Source of the DNA: DAIRUQ01 sp036803245
Lineage (GTDB): Bacteria > Chloroflexota > Anaerolineae > UBA1429
DNA length: 54,690 nucleotides
Direction: 5' to 3'
Assembly: GCA_036803245.1 (NCBI GenBank)
Contig: DAIRUQ010000004.1
Location: 1-54,690 of the forward strand
Made by a program: the position numbers and the translations under genes. The number at the start of each line of letters is the position of its first letter. The first letter of the stretch is position 1. The notes below the pieces were generated by a model. The model worked only from the letters and a program-made list of their open reading frames with translations, was not told the DNA's origin and did no database searches. This document shows, one piece after another, positions 33,565 through 41,673 of the stretch.

Positions 33565-35027
33565 TGCCGCACCTCAGCGATCAAATGGCCGAGCCCCTCT
33601 ACCGTGGCATGCCCCGCATCCTGGGGCTCCACCGCGTGGCCACCAGTTAACACCACGATGCGATCGCTGCGCTCCAAGATCTCGTCCAGATCGGCACTGG
33701 TGAACACGATGGCCGTGCCCTCTTGACGGCGGTTCAGTAGCGCCTGCCAAACCCATGCGGACGAAGAGACGTCCAGTCCCCGCGTGGGGTGCTCCATCAA
33801 GAGCACTCGCAGGTTGCGCGGCAGGAGCGCCAGAGCCAGCCGTTGCTGGTTGCCGCCCGAGAGCGACTCCACCAGCGTATCGGGCGCGCCCTGAATGGCA
33901 AAGGCCTCGATGCATGCGCGCGCCCGGGCGAGGGCTCGCTCACGGTCGAGCCAAGGCGAGCCGTTGTCATCCACCAACGCCACGTGCTCGGCGATGGTGA
34001 GGCCCGACACCAGACCCTCTTCCAGGCGACCAGCGGGGAGATAGGCGATCCCGCGCTTGAGCAAGGCATTGTAACCGCGCCCATTCACTGCAGCCCCATC
34101 AATGCTGACCTGCCCCTTGAGCGGCTCCATCAAGCCCGCACACACGCGCATCAGCTCGCTCTGGCCGCTACCTTCCAGGCCAGCTAGCCCCACCACCTCG
34201 CCGCTGCGCACCTGGAAGCAGACATCAGCCAGGCACAATCGATGCGAGCGCACGCTAATGTTCTGGATGTCCAGGGCCACATCGCCCAGCTGGGGAACCG
34301 CCCTCCCCGAAGGGGGCAGCGGTGCGCCGAACATGAGCTCCACCAGGTGAGCCGTCTCGGTGGGCATCTCGGCAGCGCCGACCAGCCGGCCACGGCGGAG
34401 CACATAAGCCTCGTCACACAGTGAGACGACCTCCTCCAGCTTGTGCGAGACAAACACCACCGTCAGTCCCTGGTCATGGGCCAGCCGTCGCAGCGTGCCA
34501 AAGAGCAGATCCTTCTGATCGGCGGAAATGCCCGTGGTAGGCTCATCCAGGATCAGTAGCTTGACGCCCAGCGCGAGCAGGCGGACGATCTCAAGCTCCT
34601 GTCGCTCCCCCACGGTGAGGCGGTCCACAAAGGCATCGGGATCCAGATTGAGCCCCATCGCCCGCGCCTGGTCGGTCAAGATCCGGGAGATCGCCCGGCG
34701 GTCGAGCACGAATCGGCCGGGGTAGCCGATGGCAAAGTTCTCCCACACTTGAAGCGGGGGAAAGTCCAGGGGATCCTGGTGGAGCATGCCGATGCCCACC
34801 TGCACAGCATCCTGAGGCTCGGGGAAGCGGTGCTCTTGGCCATCCACGACGATCATGCCGCTGGTGGCCGGCTGAAACCCCGACAGGATCTTCATGAGGG
34901 TGCTTTTTCCGGCCCCGTTCTCCCCCAAGAGCCCATAGATGCGACCGGGCTCAAAGGTGAGGGTGACATCGTCGTTCGCCCTCAGCTCCCCGAACAGCTT
35001 GGTGATGTTCTGTAGCTCTACCCGCAT
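33561..35027 (-). CDS. BMP-system ABC transporter ATPase (two nucleotide-binding domains)
   Basis: 488 residues. Domain 1 has Walker A GENGAGKST, signature LTVGERQELEIVR and Walker B LLILDEPT. Domain 2 has a degenerate Walker A, GLEGSGQSELM, signature LSGGNQQRLALA, and VLLMEHPTRGLD in place of a DEPT Walker B. This asymmetric pair is standard for the RbsA/NupO class, where one site is catalytic. The ATG at 35027 begins MRVELQNITKLFG; the frame is open upstream over an RNA hairpin and is rejected. Its ribosome-binding region (GGGAGCTGGGGCG) is one arm of the alternative hairpin at 35029-35080. Confidence 0.93.
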   Translation of the reverse strand: MRVELQNITKLFGELRANDDVTLTFEPGRIYGLLGENGAGKSTLMKILSGFQPATSGMIVVDGQEHRFPEPQDAVQVGIGMLHQDPLDFPPLQVWENFAIGYPGRFVLDRRAISRILTDQARAMGLNLDPDAFVDRLTVGERQELEIVRLLALGVKLLILDEPTTGISADQKDLLFGTLRRLAHDQGLTVVFVSHKLEEVVSLCDEAYVLRRGRLVGAAEMPTETAHLVELMFGAPLPPSGRAVPQLGDVALDIQNISVRSHRLCLADVCFQVRSGEVVGLAGLEGSGQSELMRVCAGLMEPLKGQVSIDGAAVNGRGYNALLKRGIAYLPAGRLEEGLVSGLTIAEHVALVDDNGSPWLDRERALARARACIEAFAIQGAPDTLVESLSGGNQQRLALALLPRNLRVLLMEHPTRGLDVSSSAWVWQALLNRRQEGTAIVFTSADLDEILERSDRIVVLTGGHAVEPQDAGHATVEGLGHLIAEVRQ

Positions 35028-35028
35028 C

Positions 35029-35080
35029 GCCCCAGCTCCCAGACGACCCGAGCTGGGGGCCGACTGCCAGCCCCCAGCTC
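35029..35080 (-). promoter_or_regulatory. Three-armed alternative hairpin over the ATPase ribosome-binding region
   Basis: Read on the minus strand, arm 1 GAGCTGGGGGC (35080-35070), arm 2 GCCCCCAGCTC (35060-35050) and arm 3 GAGCTGGGGC (35038-35029). Arms 1 and 2 form a perfect 11-bp stem with a 9-base loop. Arm 3 repeats arm 1 and can pair with arm 2 over 9 bp with an 11-base loop. Arm 3 carries the purine-rich ribosome-binding region just before the ATG at 35027, so the two folds are mutually exclusive and only the 2:3 fold hides it. The bmp stop is 12 bases before arm 1. Confidence 0.65.
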
Positions 35081-35091
35081 GATCCAACTAG

Positions 35092-36282
35092 CTACCGGCT
35101 CGCGCCGATCATACCTTCGAGTAGCTGCTCAAGGTACCAGATCTCTTCCGGCGTGGCGACTTCGCCCTCGGCCAGAAACTCGGTGCCATCCTGGTAGTTG
35201 AGCGGGCCGGCCCACAGCTCGATGCTGCCGTCGCCCAGCCCGGCGATGAACTCATCCAGCGTAGCCTTTTCGTCGTCGGTCAGGCCATCGCCATAGAGAA
35301 AGCCTACGTGCGTGGTATCGGGGTTGTTCAGGTCGTCCCAGTCGGGCGCGTTCCAGTCCCAGCTCGGCTCCCACGACCCATCCATGACGGCCTTGACGAT
35401 CTCGACGTAGGAAGGACCCCAGTGAAAGTACGGCACGCCCAAGCAGATCTCGGGCGCCTGCTCGCAGGATCCTTCATAGTCGTACGGGATCGCCCACACC
35501 GGCTCGCCCGCCTCGGCACGCTGGCCGGCCACAACCATCGCCTCGGTCGTGTCGATGCCAGAGAGGACCACGTCGGCACCCGAGTCAAAGAACTGGTTGG
35601 TCACCTCGGTGGGATCCAGCGTCACGCCCGGCAGGTTGAACCAGTAGCCGATCCAGTTCACGGTGAACTCGAGATCGTCCGGATCTAGGCCGCGATAGTG
35701 CTCATAGGCGTAACGCGCACCCAGATAGGCGGAGGCGGTCAAGCGCAAGGTTTCGTGGTTGATTAGCGGGCCAAGGTAAGCGACGCTACCGGTGTCGGTC
35801 TTGAGGGCGGCCGCCGCACCCGCCACGGCCTTCATGAACTCCATTTGGCCCATGACGTTGCCGAGGTTCTCGGGCGCCTCGCCGGTCAGCACGTCATCGC
35901 CCGACACGGCGATAAAGGTGACGTCCGGGTACTTGGGCGCAACTAGCGCCGTATCATCCTCAAAGGCGTCAGAGGTGGCAAAGATCAGCTTGGCGCCCTG
36001 ATCCACCATGTCGCTGACCACCTGCTCGAGCGTTGTCTCGGGGCGGTCGGCAACGTTGAGGCTCTCGAGGTAGATCATGCGGGTGCCAGGCACCTTTTCC
36101 TCGACATACTGGCCCGCCACATAGTGGGCCTCGCTCCAGCCATGGTCATTGTGGGGACCGACCATGATCACACCAAAGACAAACTCGTCGTCGCCGGACT
36201 GGCTAGCCGGCTGCTGCTGACAGCCGCTCAGCACCAGCGACACCGCCAGAACAAGGGCGAGCAGCGTTCCTAACTTTTTCAT
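35092..36282 (-). CDS. BMP-family substrate-binding lipoprotein (nucleoside-type ABC transporter)
   Basis: 396 residues. MKKLGTLLALVLAVSLVLSGCQQQ is a lipoprotein signal with lipobox LSGC (Cys21). The mature protein has the two-lobed BMP (PnrA-like, PF02608) pattern: VFGVIMVGPHNDHGWSEAHY, GAKLIFATSDAFEDD, and FDSGADVVLSGIDTTEAMVV. Family members bind purine nucleosides and some bind other small molecules. The ATG at 36282 has AGGAGGAAG upstream and starts the signal peptide; the frame is open to 36561 but those residues look like no signal sequence. It is first in the operon, before the ATPase and two permeases, with a 365-base leader. Confidence 0.9.
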   Translation of the reverse strand: MKKLGTLLALVLAVSLVLSGCQQQPASQSGDDEFVFGVIMVGPHNDHGWSEAHYVAGQYVEEKVPGTRMIYLESLNVADRPETTLEQVVSDMVDQGAKLIFATSDAFEDDTALVAPKYPDVTFIAVSGDDVLTGEAPENLGNVMGQMEFMKAVAGAAAALKTDTGSVAYLGPLINHETLRLTASAYLGARYAYEHYRGLDPDDLEFTVNWIGYWFNLPGVTLDPTEVTNQFFDSGADVVLSGIDTTEAMVVAGQRAEAGEPVWAIPYDYEGSCEQAPEICLGVPYFHWGPSYVEIVKAVMDGSWEPSWDWNAPDWDDLNNPDTTHVGFLYGDGLTDDEKATLDEFIAGLGDGSIELWAGPLNYQDGTEFLAEGEVATPEEIWYLEQLLEGMIGASR

Positions 36283-36653
36283 CGTATCATCTTCCTCCTG
36301 ATCGGACGTTCCATCGATCCCGCCAAGCCCCATACGAGCCGAGGTCGCCACCTCCTTCCCGCAAGCGTAGCGAACGATTCGCGTGTCGCATGTCGAGCCA
36401 ACCGGGTGATGGAACACCGCCAGAGGCATGTGGGCCGGCCACTTGTAGCGTGCCCGCTTGTCTGGGTTGGGGACGACATCGCGAGTGAAGATGCGCAGCA
36501 AGCGTACGTGGAGGAAGGCGACGCGGAGGAACGATGCGCCCGATGGCAACGCAACCCGCACGTCCGACCAACACGTATGTCGGCTGCCTCACCGGCGGAG
36601 CGACGTTGCTCGCTGGGCATCATGTCGTGATGACGCGTGAGCGTCACTGCGCT
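36283..36653 (-). promoter_or_regulatory. Long structured 5' leader of the BMP operon
   Basis: From the promoter at 36654-36682 the transcript would run about 365 bases before the bmp ATG. Near its 5' end TGACGC/GCGTCA form a tight hairpin with loop TCAC (36630s), and CCGAC/GTCGG close a second one. No known riboswitch consensus is recognised. The stretch is open in the bmp frame to 36561 but without a plausible protein. Confidence 0.4.
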
Positions 36654-36682
36654 ATTGTAGGCCAAGCTGCCGTAGGCGGCAA
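36654..36682 (-). promoter_or_regulatory. Predicted promoter for the BMP transporter operon
   Basis: Minus-strand TTGCCG (36682-36677), 17-bp spacer, TACAAT (36659-36654). Confidence 0.55.
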
Positions 36683-36798
36683 CCAGCGCTTCTCGTAGGG
36701 AGGCGAACCGCGATCGGCGCCCTCGGGATGCGCTGCCGCGTCAGCGCGTCAGCGTCAGAGCCCGGTCCACCCTCTTCCTATAGGGCCGTCCCGCGCGC

Positions 36799-36804
36799 TA
36801 TAAT
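36799..36804 (+). promoter_or_regulatory. -10 box (TATAAT) for the adenosine-specific-kinase-family gene
   Basis: A perfect TATAAT 35 bases before the ATG at 36839. The -35 is weak (TTCCTA, 18-bp spacer). The rest of the 36683-36798 stretch shows no gene. Confidence 0.5.
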
Positions 36805-36838
36805 GGGAGCGTTCATCACGCTAGCAGAAAGGAACGCC

Positions 36839-37324
36839 ATGGAGCTCTCGCTTGTTGCCATCGAAAAGCCCGAGTCAGCCAACCTGATCATTGGCCAGAG
36901 CCACTTTATCAAGACGGTCGAGGATGTCCACGAAACGCTGGTCGGGGCGGTCCCAGGCATCGCCTTTGGTCTGGCCTTTTGCGAGGCATCGGGCGCCTGC
37001 CTGGTGCGCTGCAGCGGCACCGACGACGACCTGATCGCCACGGCCCGCGACAATGCCCTCGCCATCGGGGCGGGCCACAGCTTTGTGCTGCTTTTGGGCG
37101 AGGGGGTCTATCCCGTCAACGTCCTGAACCAGCTCAAGATGGTTCCCGAGGTCTGCCGCATCTACTGCGCCACGGCCAACCCCACCCAGGTGATCGTCGT
37201 CGAGACGGACCTGGGGCGCGGCATCCTCGGCGTTGTGGATGGCAGCGCGCCCAAGGGCGTCGAGGGCGCCGACGACATCGCCTGGCGCCACGATCTCCTG
37301 CGCACCATCGGCTACAAGCTCTAG
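36839..37324 (+). CDS. Adenosine-specific kinase family protein (PF04008)
   Basis: 161 residues, all in one domain. The run from MELSLVAIEKPESANLIIGQ through FIKTVEDVHETLV to LLGEGVYPVNVLNQLK and CRIYCATANPTQVIVVET matches this family, known from archaea such as Pyrobaculum, whose structure binds adenosine and AMP. True kinase activity is not firmly established. AAGGA precedes the ATG; the longer frame to 36728 covers the -10 box. Its neighbour on the other side is a BMP nucleoside-type transporter, which fits a role in purine handling. The stop is 11 bases from the convergent pepF stop. Confidence 0.87.
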   Translation: MELSLVAIEKPESANLIIGQSHFIKTVEDVHETLVGAVPGIAFGLAFCEASGACLVRCSGTDDDLIATARDNALAIGAGHSFVLLLGEGVYPVNVLNQLKMVPEVCRIYCATANPTQVIVVETDLGRGILGVVDGSAPKGVEGADDIAWRHDLLRTIGYKL

Positions 37325-37335
37325 AGCCAGCGACG

Positions 37336-39147
37336 TCAGCCTGCCGTCAGGCGCTCAAACTCGGCCACCATCCGCTGGAACTCGTTCAGCGCCGCGGATA
37401 CGGGCTCGGGCGTGGTCAAGTCCACACCCGCCCGCCGCAAGAGCTCCAGCGGATAGCCATTGCCGCCCGCACGGAGCAGATCCATGTAGCGGCGGCGCGC
37501 GGGTTCTCCATCCTGGAGGACGCGCTGCATCAGAGCGATGGCCGAGGCCATCCCAGTGGCGTACTTGTAGACGTAAAAGTCATAGAAAAAGTGGTCGATG
37601 CGTGCCCATTCCCACGCGATCGGCGCGTCCACCTCGTCAAAGGCAACGGCGTCGCCAAAGTATAGCTTGACCAGAGCCAAGTACCTCTCGTCCAGTAGCT
37701 CGGCGGTGAGCGCCCCACCCTCCTCCACGATGCGGTGCATCTCCCACTCGAACTCGGCAAACATCACCTGGCGGAACAGCGTCGCGCGGAAGGAATCCAA
37801 GTATCTATCCACCAGATAGGCCCGCACCTTGTCGTCCTTGGTCACCTGGAGCAGATGGTCGGTTAGGAGGCTCTCGTTGGCCGTGGAGGCCACCTCAGCC
37901 ACGAGAATGGCATAGTCGGCCAGATGGTACGGCTGGGCCTGCTTGGAGAACCAGCTATGCATCGAGTGGCCCGCCTCGTGCGCGAGCGTGAACATGGCGT
38001 CGGTGGTCCCGGTATAGTTGAGCAACATATACGGCGGCGAGTCATAGCAGCCCGAAGAGTACGCGCCCGAGCGCTTGCCCGCATTCTCGTAGCGGTCCAC
38101 CCAGCGGGACGCCAATCCCTCACGCAGCGTCTTGACATACTCGGGCCCCAACGGCACCAGGGCCGCCAGAATCAGCTCGGTAGCCTCGTCAAAGCCATGG
38201 TGAGGATCCACCGCCTCGACCACGGGCACATAGACATCGTGCATGTGGAGCGCATCGAGCCCCAGAAGACGCTTGCGCAGACTGACGTAATGATGAAACG
38301 CGGGCAGCGCGTCATGCACCGCGTCGATCAGGGCCTGGTACACATCAACCGTCACCTGATCCTGGAAGAGGGACGCCTCCAGGCACGAGCCAAACCCGCG
38401 CGCCTGCGCCTCGAAGAGGTGGGAGCGAACCGCCCCGTCCAGCGCTGCCGCCACCGTGGCGCGGTTTCCCGCCCACTCGCCATAGTAGGCCTGGAACGCC
38501 CCACGACGCACATCGCGGTCGCGTGCCTCCTGCAAGCTGATAAAGGCCGCATGGGACAGCTGGGTCGTGCCCTTGACGTCGGGCACCTCGGGCAGCCGCG
38601 CGGCCAGATCGACGTTCTTGAGCACGCTATAGATCTTTTCCAGGGCCCCCAAGGGCTCGGATACCAGCGCCAGCAACCTCTCTTCTGCGGGTGAGAGCGT
38701 GTGCGGCTTGTGACGCAGCAGTTCCTCCAGCCAGAAGCGGTAGGGCACCAAGGCCTGGTCATCGAGCCACTCGGCCATGGTCTCGTCGGGGATCGCCATC
38801 ACCTCGGGCGCGAAAAAGGCACCCGCCGCCGATAGCCGCGCATACAGCCCACGGGCTCGGTCGAGCATCTGCTGATGCGGGCCATTGGCCAGGTCCTCGT
38901 CCGCCCGCAGGTGGGCGTACACATAGACCTTTTCGGCGTGCCGCTGGGCCTCCAGCCAGATCTCGATCGCCTCGGCCAGCGTCGCAGCGCCCTCGCTCAG
39001 ACGGCCTTGGTAGGCCTCCACCGACGGCAACCGTTGTTGACACGCGCGGAACGAGGCCTCCCACGCCTCGGCGCTCTCATACAGCGGTGACAGATCCCAC
39101 GTGTCGCTGACCTTGACTTGGTCGCGTCGCACCAGCTTGCTAGCCAT
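37336..39147 (-). CDS. pepF: Oligoendopeptidase F (M3 family)
   Basis: 603 residues. The Zn site is TLAHEAGHSMHSW with His390-Glu-Ala-Gly-His394 as ligands and base, and the third ligand Glu follows about 25 residues later in VAEVASTANESLL. The N-terminal helical part (VSDTWDLSPLYESAEAWEASF) and the C-terminal region match PepF rather than thimet oligopeptidase. It degrades short peptides in the cytoplasm. It is transcribed away from the CocE-type hydrolase gene, with a shared 152-base region. Confidence 0.94.
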   Translation of the reverse strand: MASKLVRRDQVKVSDTWDLSPLYESAEAWEASFRACQQRLPSVEAYQGRLSEGAATLAEAIEIWLEAQRHAEKVYVYAHLRADEDLANGPHQQMLDRARGLYARLSAAGAFFAPEVMAIPDETMAEWLDDQALVPYRFWLEELLRHKPHTLSPAEERLLALVSEPLGALEKIYSVLKNVDLAARLPEVPDVKGTTQLSHAAFISLQEARDRDVRRGAFQAYYGEWAGNRATVAAALDGAVRSHLFEAQARGFGSCLEASLFQDQVTVDVYQALIDAVHDALPAFHHYVSLRKRLLGLDALHMHDVYVPVVEAVDPHHGFDEATELILAALVPLGPEYVKTLREGLASRWVDRYENAGKRSGAYSSGCYDSPPYMLLNYTGTTDAMFTLAHEAGHSMHSWFSKQAQPYHLADYAILVAEVASTANESLLTDHLLQVTKDDKVRAYLVDRYLDSFRATLFRQVMFAEFEWEMHRIVEEGGALTAELLDERYLALVKLYFGDAVAFDEVDAPIAWEWARIDHFFYDFYVYKYATGMASAIALMQRVLQDGEPARRRYMDLLRAGGNGYPLELLRRAGVDLTTPEPVSAALNEFQRMVAEFERLTAG

Positions 39148-39224
39148 AGATTCTTCCCCCTTCGTTGCCGCCCGATCATGGGCGAGTGTACACGCGATCC
39201 ACCGCTCCGTCGAGTCATAGGGAC

Positions 39225-39253
39225 TTGACCGCCTCCGTCACGGGCGTGATAAT
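39225..39253 (+). promoter_or_regulatory. Predicted promoter for the CocE-type hydrolase gene
   Basis: TTGACC (39225-39230), 17-bp spacer, GATAAT (39248-39253), 47 bases before the ATG. Confidence 0.6.
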
Positions 39254-39299
39254 CGGCCAGTATCCACGATGAGCCCTGCACGGCTAGAGGAGCAGCGCC

Positions 39300-41030
39300 A
39301 TGACTACCCGAATCCTGGTCGAGCGCGATGTCGAGGTCCCCATGCGTGATGGGACCATCCTGCGCGCCAACATCCACCGACCCGAAACCCAAGAGCCATT
39401 GCCCGTCCTACTGGCGCGCACTCCGTACAACAAGAACGGCGGGGCTGACTTTAGCCTGCGTGCGGCCACCCGCGGCTATCTGGTGGTCACGCAAGATACG
39501 CGGGGCCGCTACGCCTCTTCGGGCGACTTTTGCCCGTTCGTCGACGACCTTCTAGACGGGTACGACACCGTTGAGTGGGCAGCGGCGCTCCCTGGGAGCA
39601 ACGGCCAGGTGGCCATGTGGGGCGGCTCGTACAATGGCTGGACGCAGTGGGCCGCCGCGTCGCAGCGCCCCCCCAGCCTGTCCGCCTTGGCCCCCCAGAT
39701 GACCTTTACGGACCTCTACAACGACCTGCTCTACCCTGGCGGCGCCCTCTCCCTGGGCGTGGCTCTTACCTGGTGCCTGGCCAGCGAGGTGGGAGCGAAC
39801 CTGTCGCGTCTCGCACTGAGCGACCAGGAGCGCGCCCAGCAGCAGGCCACGTTCCTGGCGACCGTCGACCAGGTCACCGCGCGCACGCGTTTTGAGGCGC
39901 TGCCCTTGCTGCAAGATCCACTGCTCGGACGAGAGGATCTCGCCACGGGCTATGTTCGGATGCTCACACAGCAGACCGCGGGCGAGTGGGCCGATACCGC
40001 GCTTCTGGACCGAGCCGTCGAGGCGTCGCTACCCGCCCTGCACATGGGCGGTTGGTACGATCTCTTTGCCGCCAGCACCGTCGGCACCTTTGCCGCCCTC
40101 GAGGAGCGCGGCGCCACGGCTGCAGGGCGCCAGGGCCAACGCCTGATCATGGGCCCGTGGGCTCACGGACCAGTCACCAGTACGGTTGGTCAGGTCGAGT
40201 TCGGCGTCCAGAGCTCCAGTTTGGTTATCGATGCCGATGAGACGGTGCTGCAGTGGTTCGACCACTGCCTGAAGGGAGAGACGTTCGAGTGGCTGGAACA
40301 GCCCCCAGTGCGGCTGTTCGTGATGGGCGAGAACCGTTGGCGTTATGAGGACGAATGGCCACTCGAGCGGGCCGTGGCGACGCCGCTCTACCTCAGCAGT
40401 GCGGGCGGCGCCAACGGCCGCCATGGCGACGGGATCCTCGCCTGGCAACAGCCCGCTGGTACGCCGCCCGACCAGTTCACCTACGATCCGGCCGATCCTG
40501 TCCGCACCCACGGAGGGGCGCTGTGTTGTTGGGCGCCAGCCTTGCCGCCGGGGGCCTACGACCAGCGTCAGATCGAGGAGCGCCCAGACGTGCTAGTGTA
40601 TACATCCGAGCCGCTGGGGGAGCCGATCGAGGTCACCGGCTCCATCCGCGTCGTGGTCTATGCCGCCACCTCGGCCGTGGACACAGACTGGACCGCCAAG
40701 CTGGTGGATGTGGGCCCGTGCGGATACGCCCGCAACCTCTGCGATGGCATCGTGCGGGCGCGCATGCGCGATCCACAGAACCCCACGCTGGTCACGCCGG
40801 GCGAGGTGGTGCGCTATGAGATCGAGCTAGGCCCCACCAGCAACGTCTTCCTGGCAGGGCATGCTGTTCGGCTAGAGATCAGCAGCAGCAACTTTCCGCG
40901 ATTCGATCGCAACCTGAACACGGGCGTGTCTAGCGCCATCAGCGCCGACATGGTCGCCGCTCAGCAGACCGTCTACCATGATGCCAGTTGCCCATCCCAC
41001 ATCGTGCTGCCGGTGGTGCCACGTTCCTAG
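39300..41030 (+). CDS. CocE/NonD family hydrolase (S15-type alpha/beta hydrolase)
   Basis: 576 residues. It begins RDVEVPMRDGTILRANIHRP, the usual opening of the family. The nucleophile elbow GGSYNGW places Ser at 110. The catalytic His is in GPWAHG, and the C-terminal jelly-roll domain (from about 380) contains IEVTGSIRVVVYAATSAVDTDW. Members include cocaine esterase, glutaryl-7-ACA acylase and Xaa-Pro dipeptidyl peptidases, so ester or amide hydrolysis is likely but the substrate is open. There is no signal peptide. It is convergent with purO, 11 bases away. Confidence 0.9.
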   Translation: MTTRILVERDVEVPMRDGTILRANIHRPETQEPLPVLLARTPYNKNGGADFSLRAATRGYLVVTQDTRGRYASSGDFCPFVDDLLDGYDTVEWAAALPGSNGQVAMWGGSYNGWTQWAAASQRPPSLSALAPQMTFTDLYNDLLYPGGALSLGVALTWCLASEVGANLSRLALSDQERAQQQATFLATVDQVTARTRFEALPLLQDPLLGREDLATGYVRMLTQQTAGEWADTALLDRAVEASLPALHMGGWYDLFAASTVGTFAALEERGATAAGRQGQRLIMGPWAHGPVTSTVGQVEFGVQSSSLVIDADETVLQWFDHCLKGETFEWLEQPPVRLFVMGENRWRYEDEWPLERAVATPLYLSSAGGANGRHGDGILAWQQPAGTPPDQFTYDPADPVRTHGGALCCWAPALPPGAYDQRQIEERPDVLVYTSEPLGEPIEVTGSIRVVVYAATSAVDTDWTAKLVDVGPCGYARNLCDGIVRARMRDPQNPTLVTPGEVVRYEIELGPTSNVFLAGHAVRLEISSSNFPRFDRNLNTGVSSAISADMVAAQQTVYHDASCPSHIVLPVVPRS

Positions 41031-41041
41031 CCCGGTCGCCG

Positions 41042-41650
41042 CTAGCGCGCGTTCGTGACCGCCAGGTCCCACCCGGTAGGCGTGGCCATGGCCGCCAGAG
41101 CACTGACAGGATGCTCGTAGCCGGCCGCATAGATGCCGTCGGCCAGCTCTTGGGCCGTGCGGGCGCGCAGATAGAACGGGGTGGGGCTCGTCGCCTCATA
41201 GGTAGCGATGAGCATCGCCTGCCCCGGCGCGGGCCTCACCTGCTGCACCAGGAGCTGGTCATCGGCGACGATGGCCAGGAAAGCGCGGCCCTCCTCAGGG
41301 TCCAGCGCCGCGGTCACGCGCGGCGTGTTATAGCTATCATGCTCAAAGTCCAGCGCCAACGAACAAAGGGCCAAGGCATCACGCAGCGGGTAGCCCAGAC
41401 CCACCTTGTCGATCATCGGATCCACGTGGCTGCCGTTAGCCACGATGCCCACTTGACCGCTGGTGCGCATGCAGTTGTAGGCGATATAGGGATTGTCCGA
41501 AGGCGGGGCATCCGCTGTTGGCAGCACGACCGCCCGGCCCTCGGCGGCCACAATACGACGGTTGGGGAACGATCGCGACGACACGCGATAGCCCAGATAC
41601 CAGCGCCCCTCGGCCGTCCGCCCCACCAGCACAAAGCGTCCCACATACAT
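41042..41650 (-). CDS. purO: Archaeal-type IMP cyclohydrolase (PurO)
   Basis: 202 residues. PurO closes FAICAR to IMP in the last step of purine synthesis in archaea, replacing the bacterial PurH domain. Family hallmarks are the N-terminus MYVGRFVLVGRT, LGYRVSSRSFPNR and DNPYIAYNCMRT, which line the nucleotide site. The ATG at 41650 has GGAGAGG about 9 bases upstream; an ATG at 41683 is in frame but lies within the spacing after the previous gene. It follows the UroD-like gene by 23 bases on the same strand, so the two are probably one operon. No purP or purH is visible here. Confidence 0.87.
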   Translation of the reverse strand: MYVGRFVLVGRTAEGRWYLGYRVSSRSFPNRRIVAAEGRAVVLPTADAPPSDNPYIAYNCMRTSGQVGIVANGSHVDPMIDKVGLGYPLRDALALCSLALDFEHDSYNTPRVTAALDPEEGRAFLAIVADDQLLVQQVRPAPGQAMLIATYEATSPTPFYLRARTAQELADGIYAAGYEHPVSALAAMATPTGWDLAVTNAR

Positions 41651-41673
41651 GCTGCGATTCCTCTCCTGCTTGA

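Noticed and set aside
36283..36561. A 93-residue N-terminal extension of the BMP lipoprotein
   Set aside because: It would bury the signal peptide and lipobox; the ATG at 36282 has a good ribosome-binding site.
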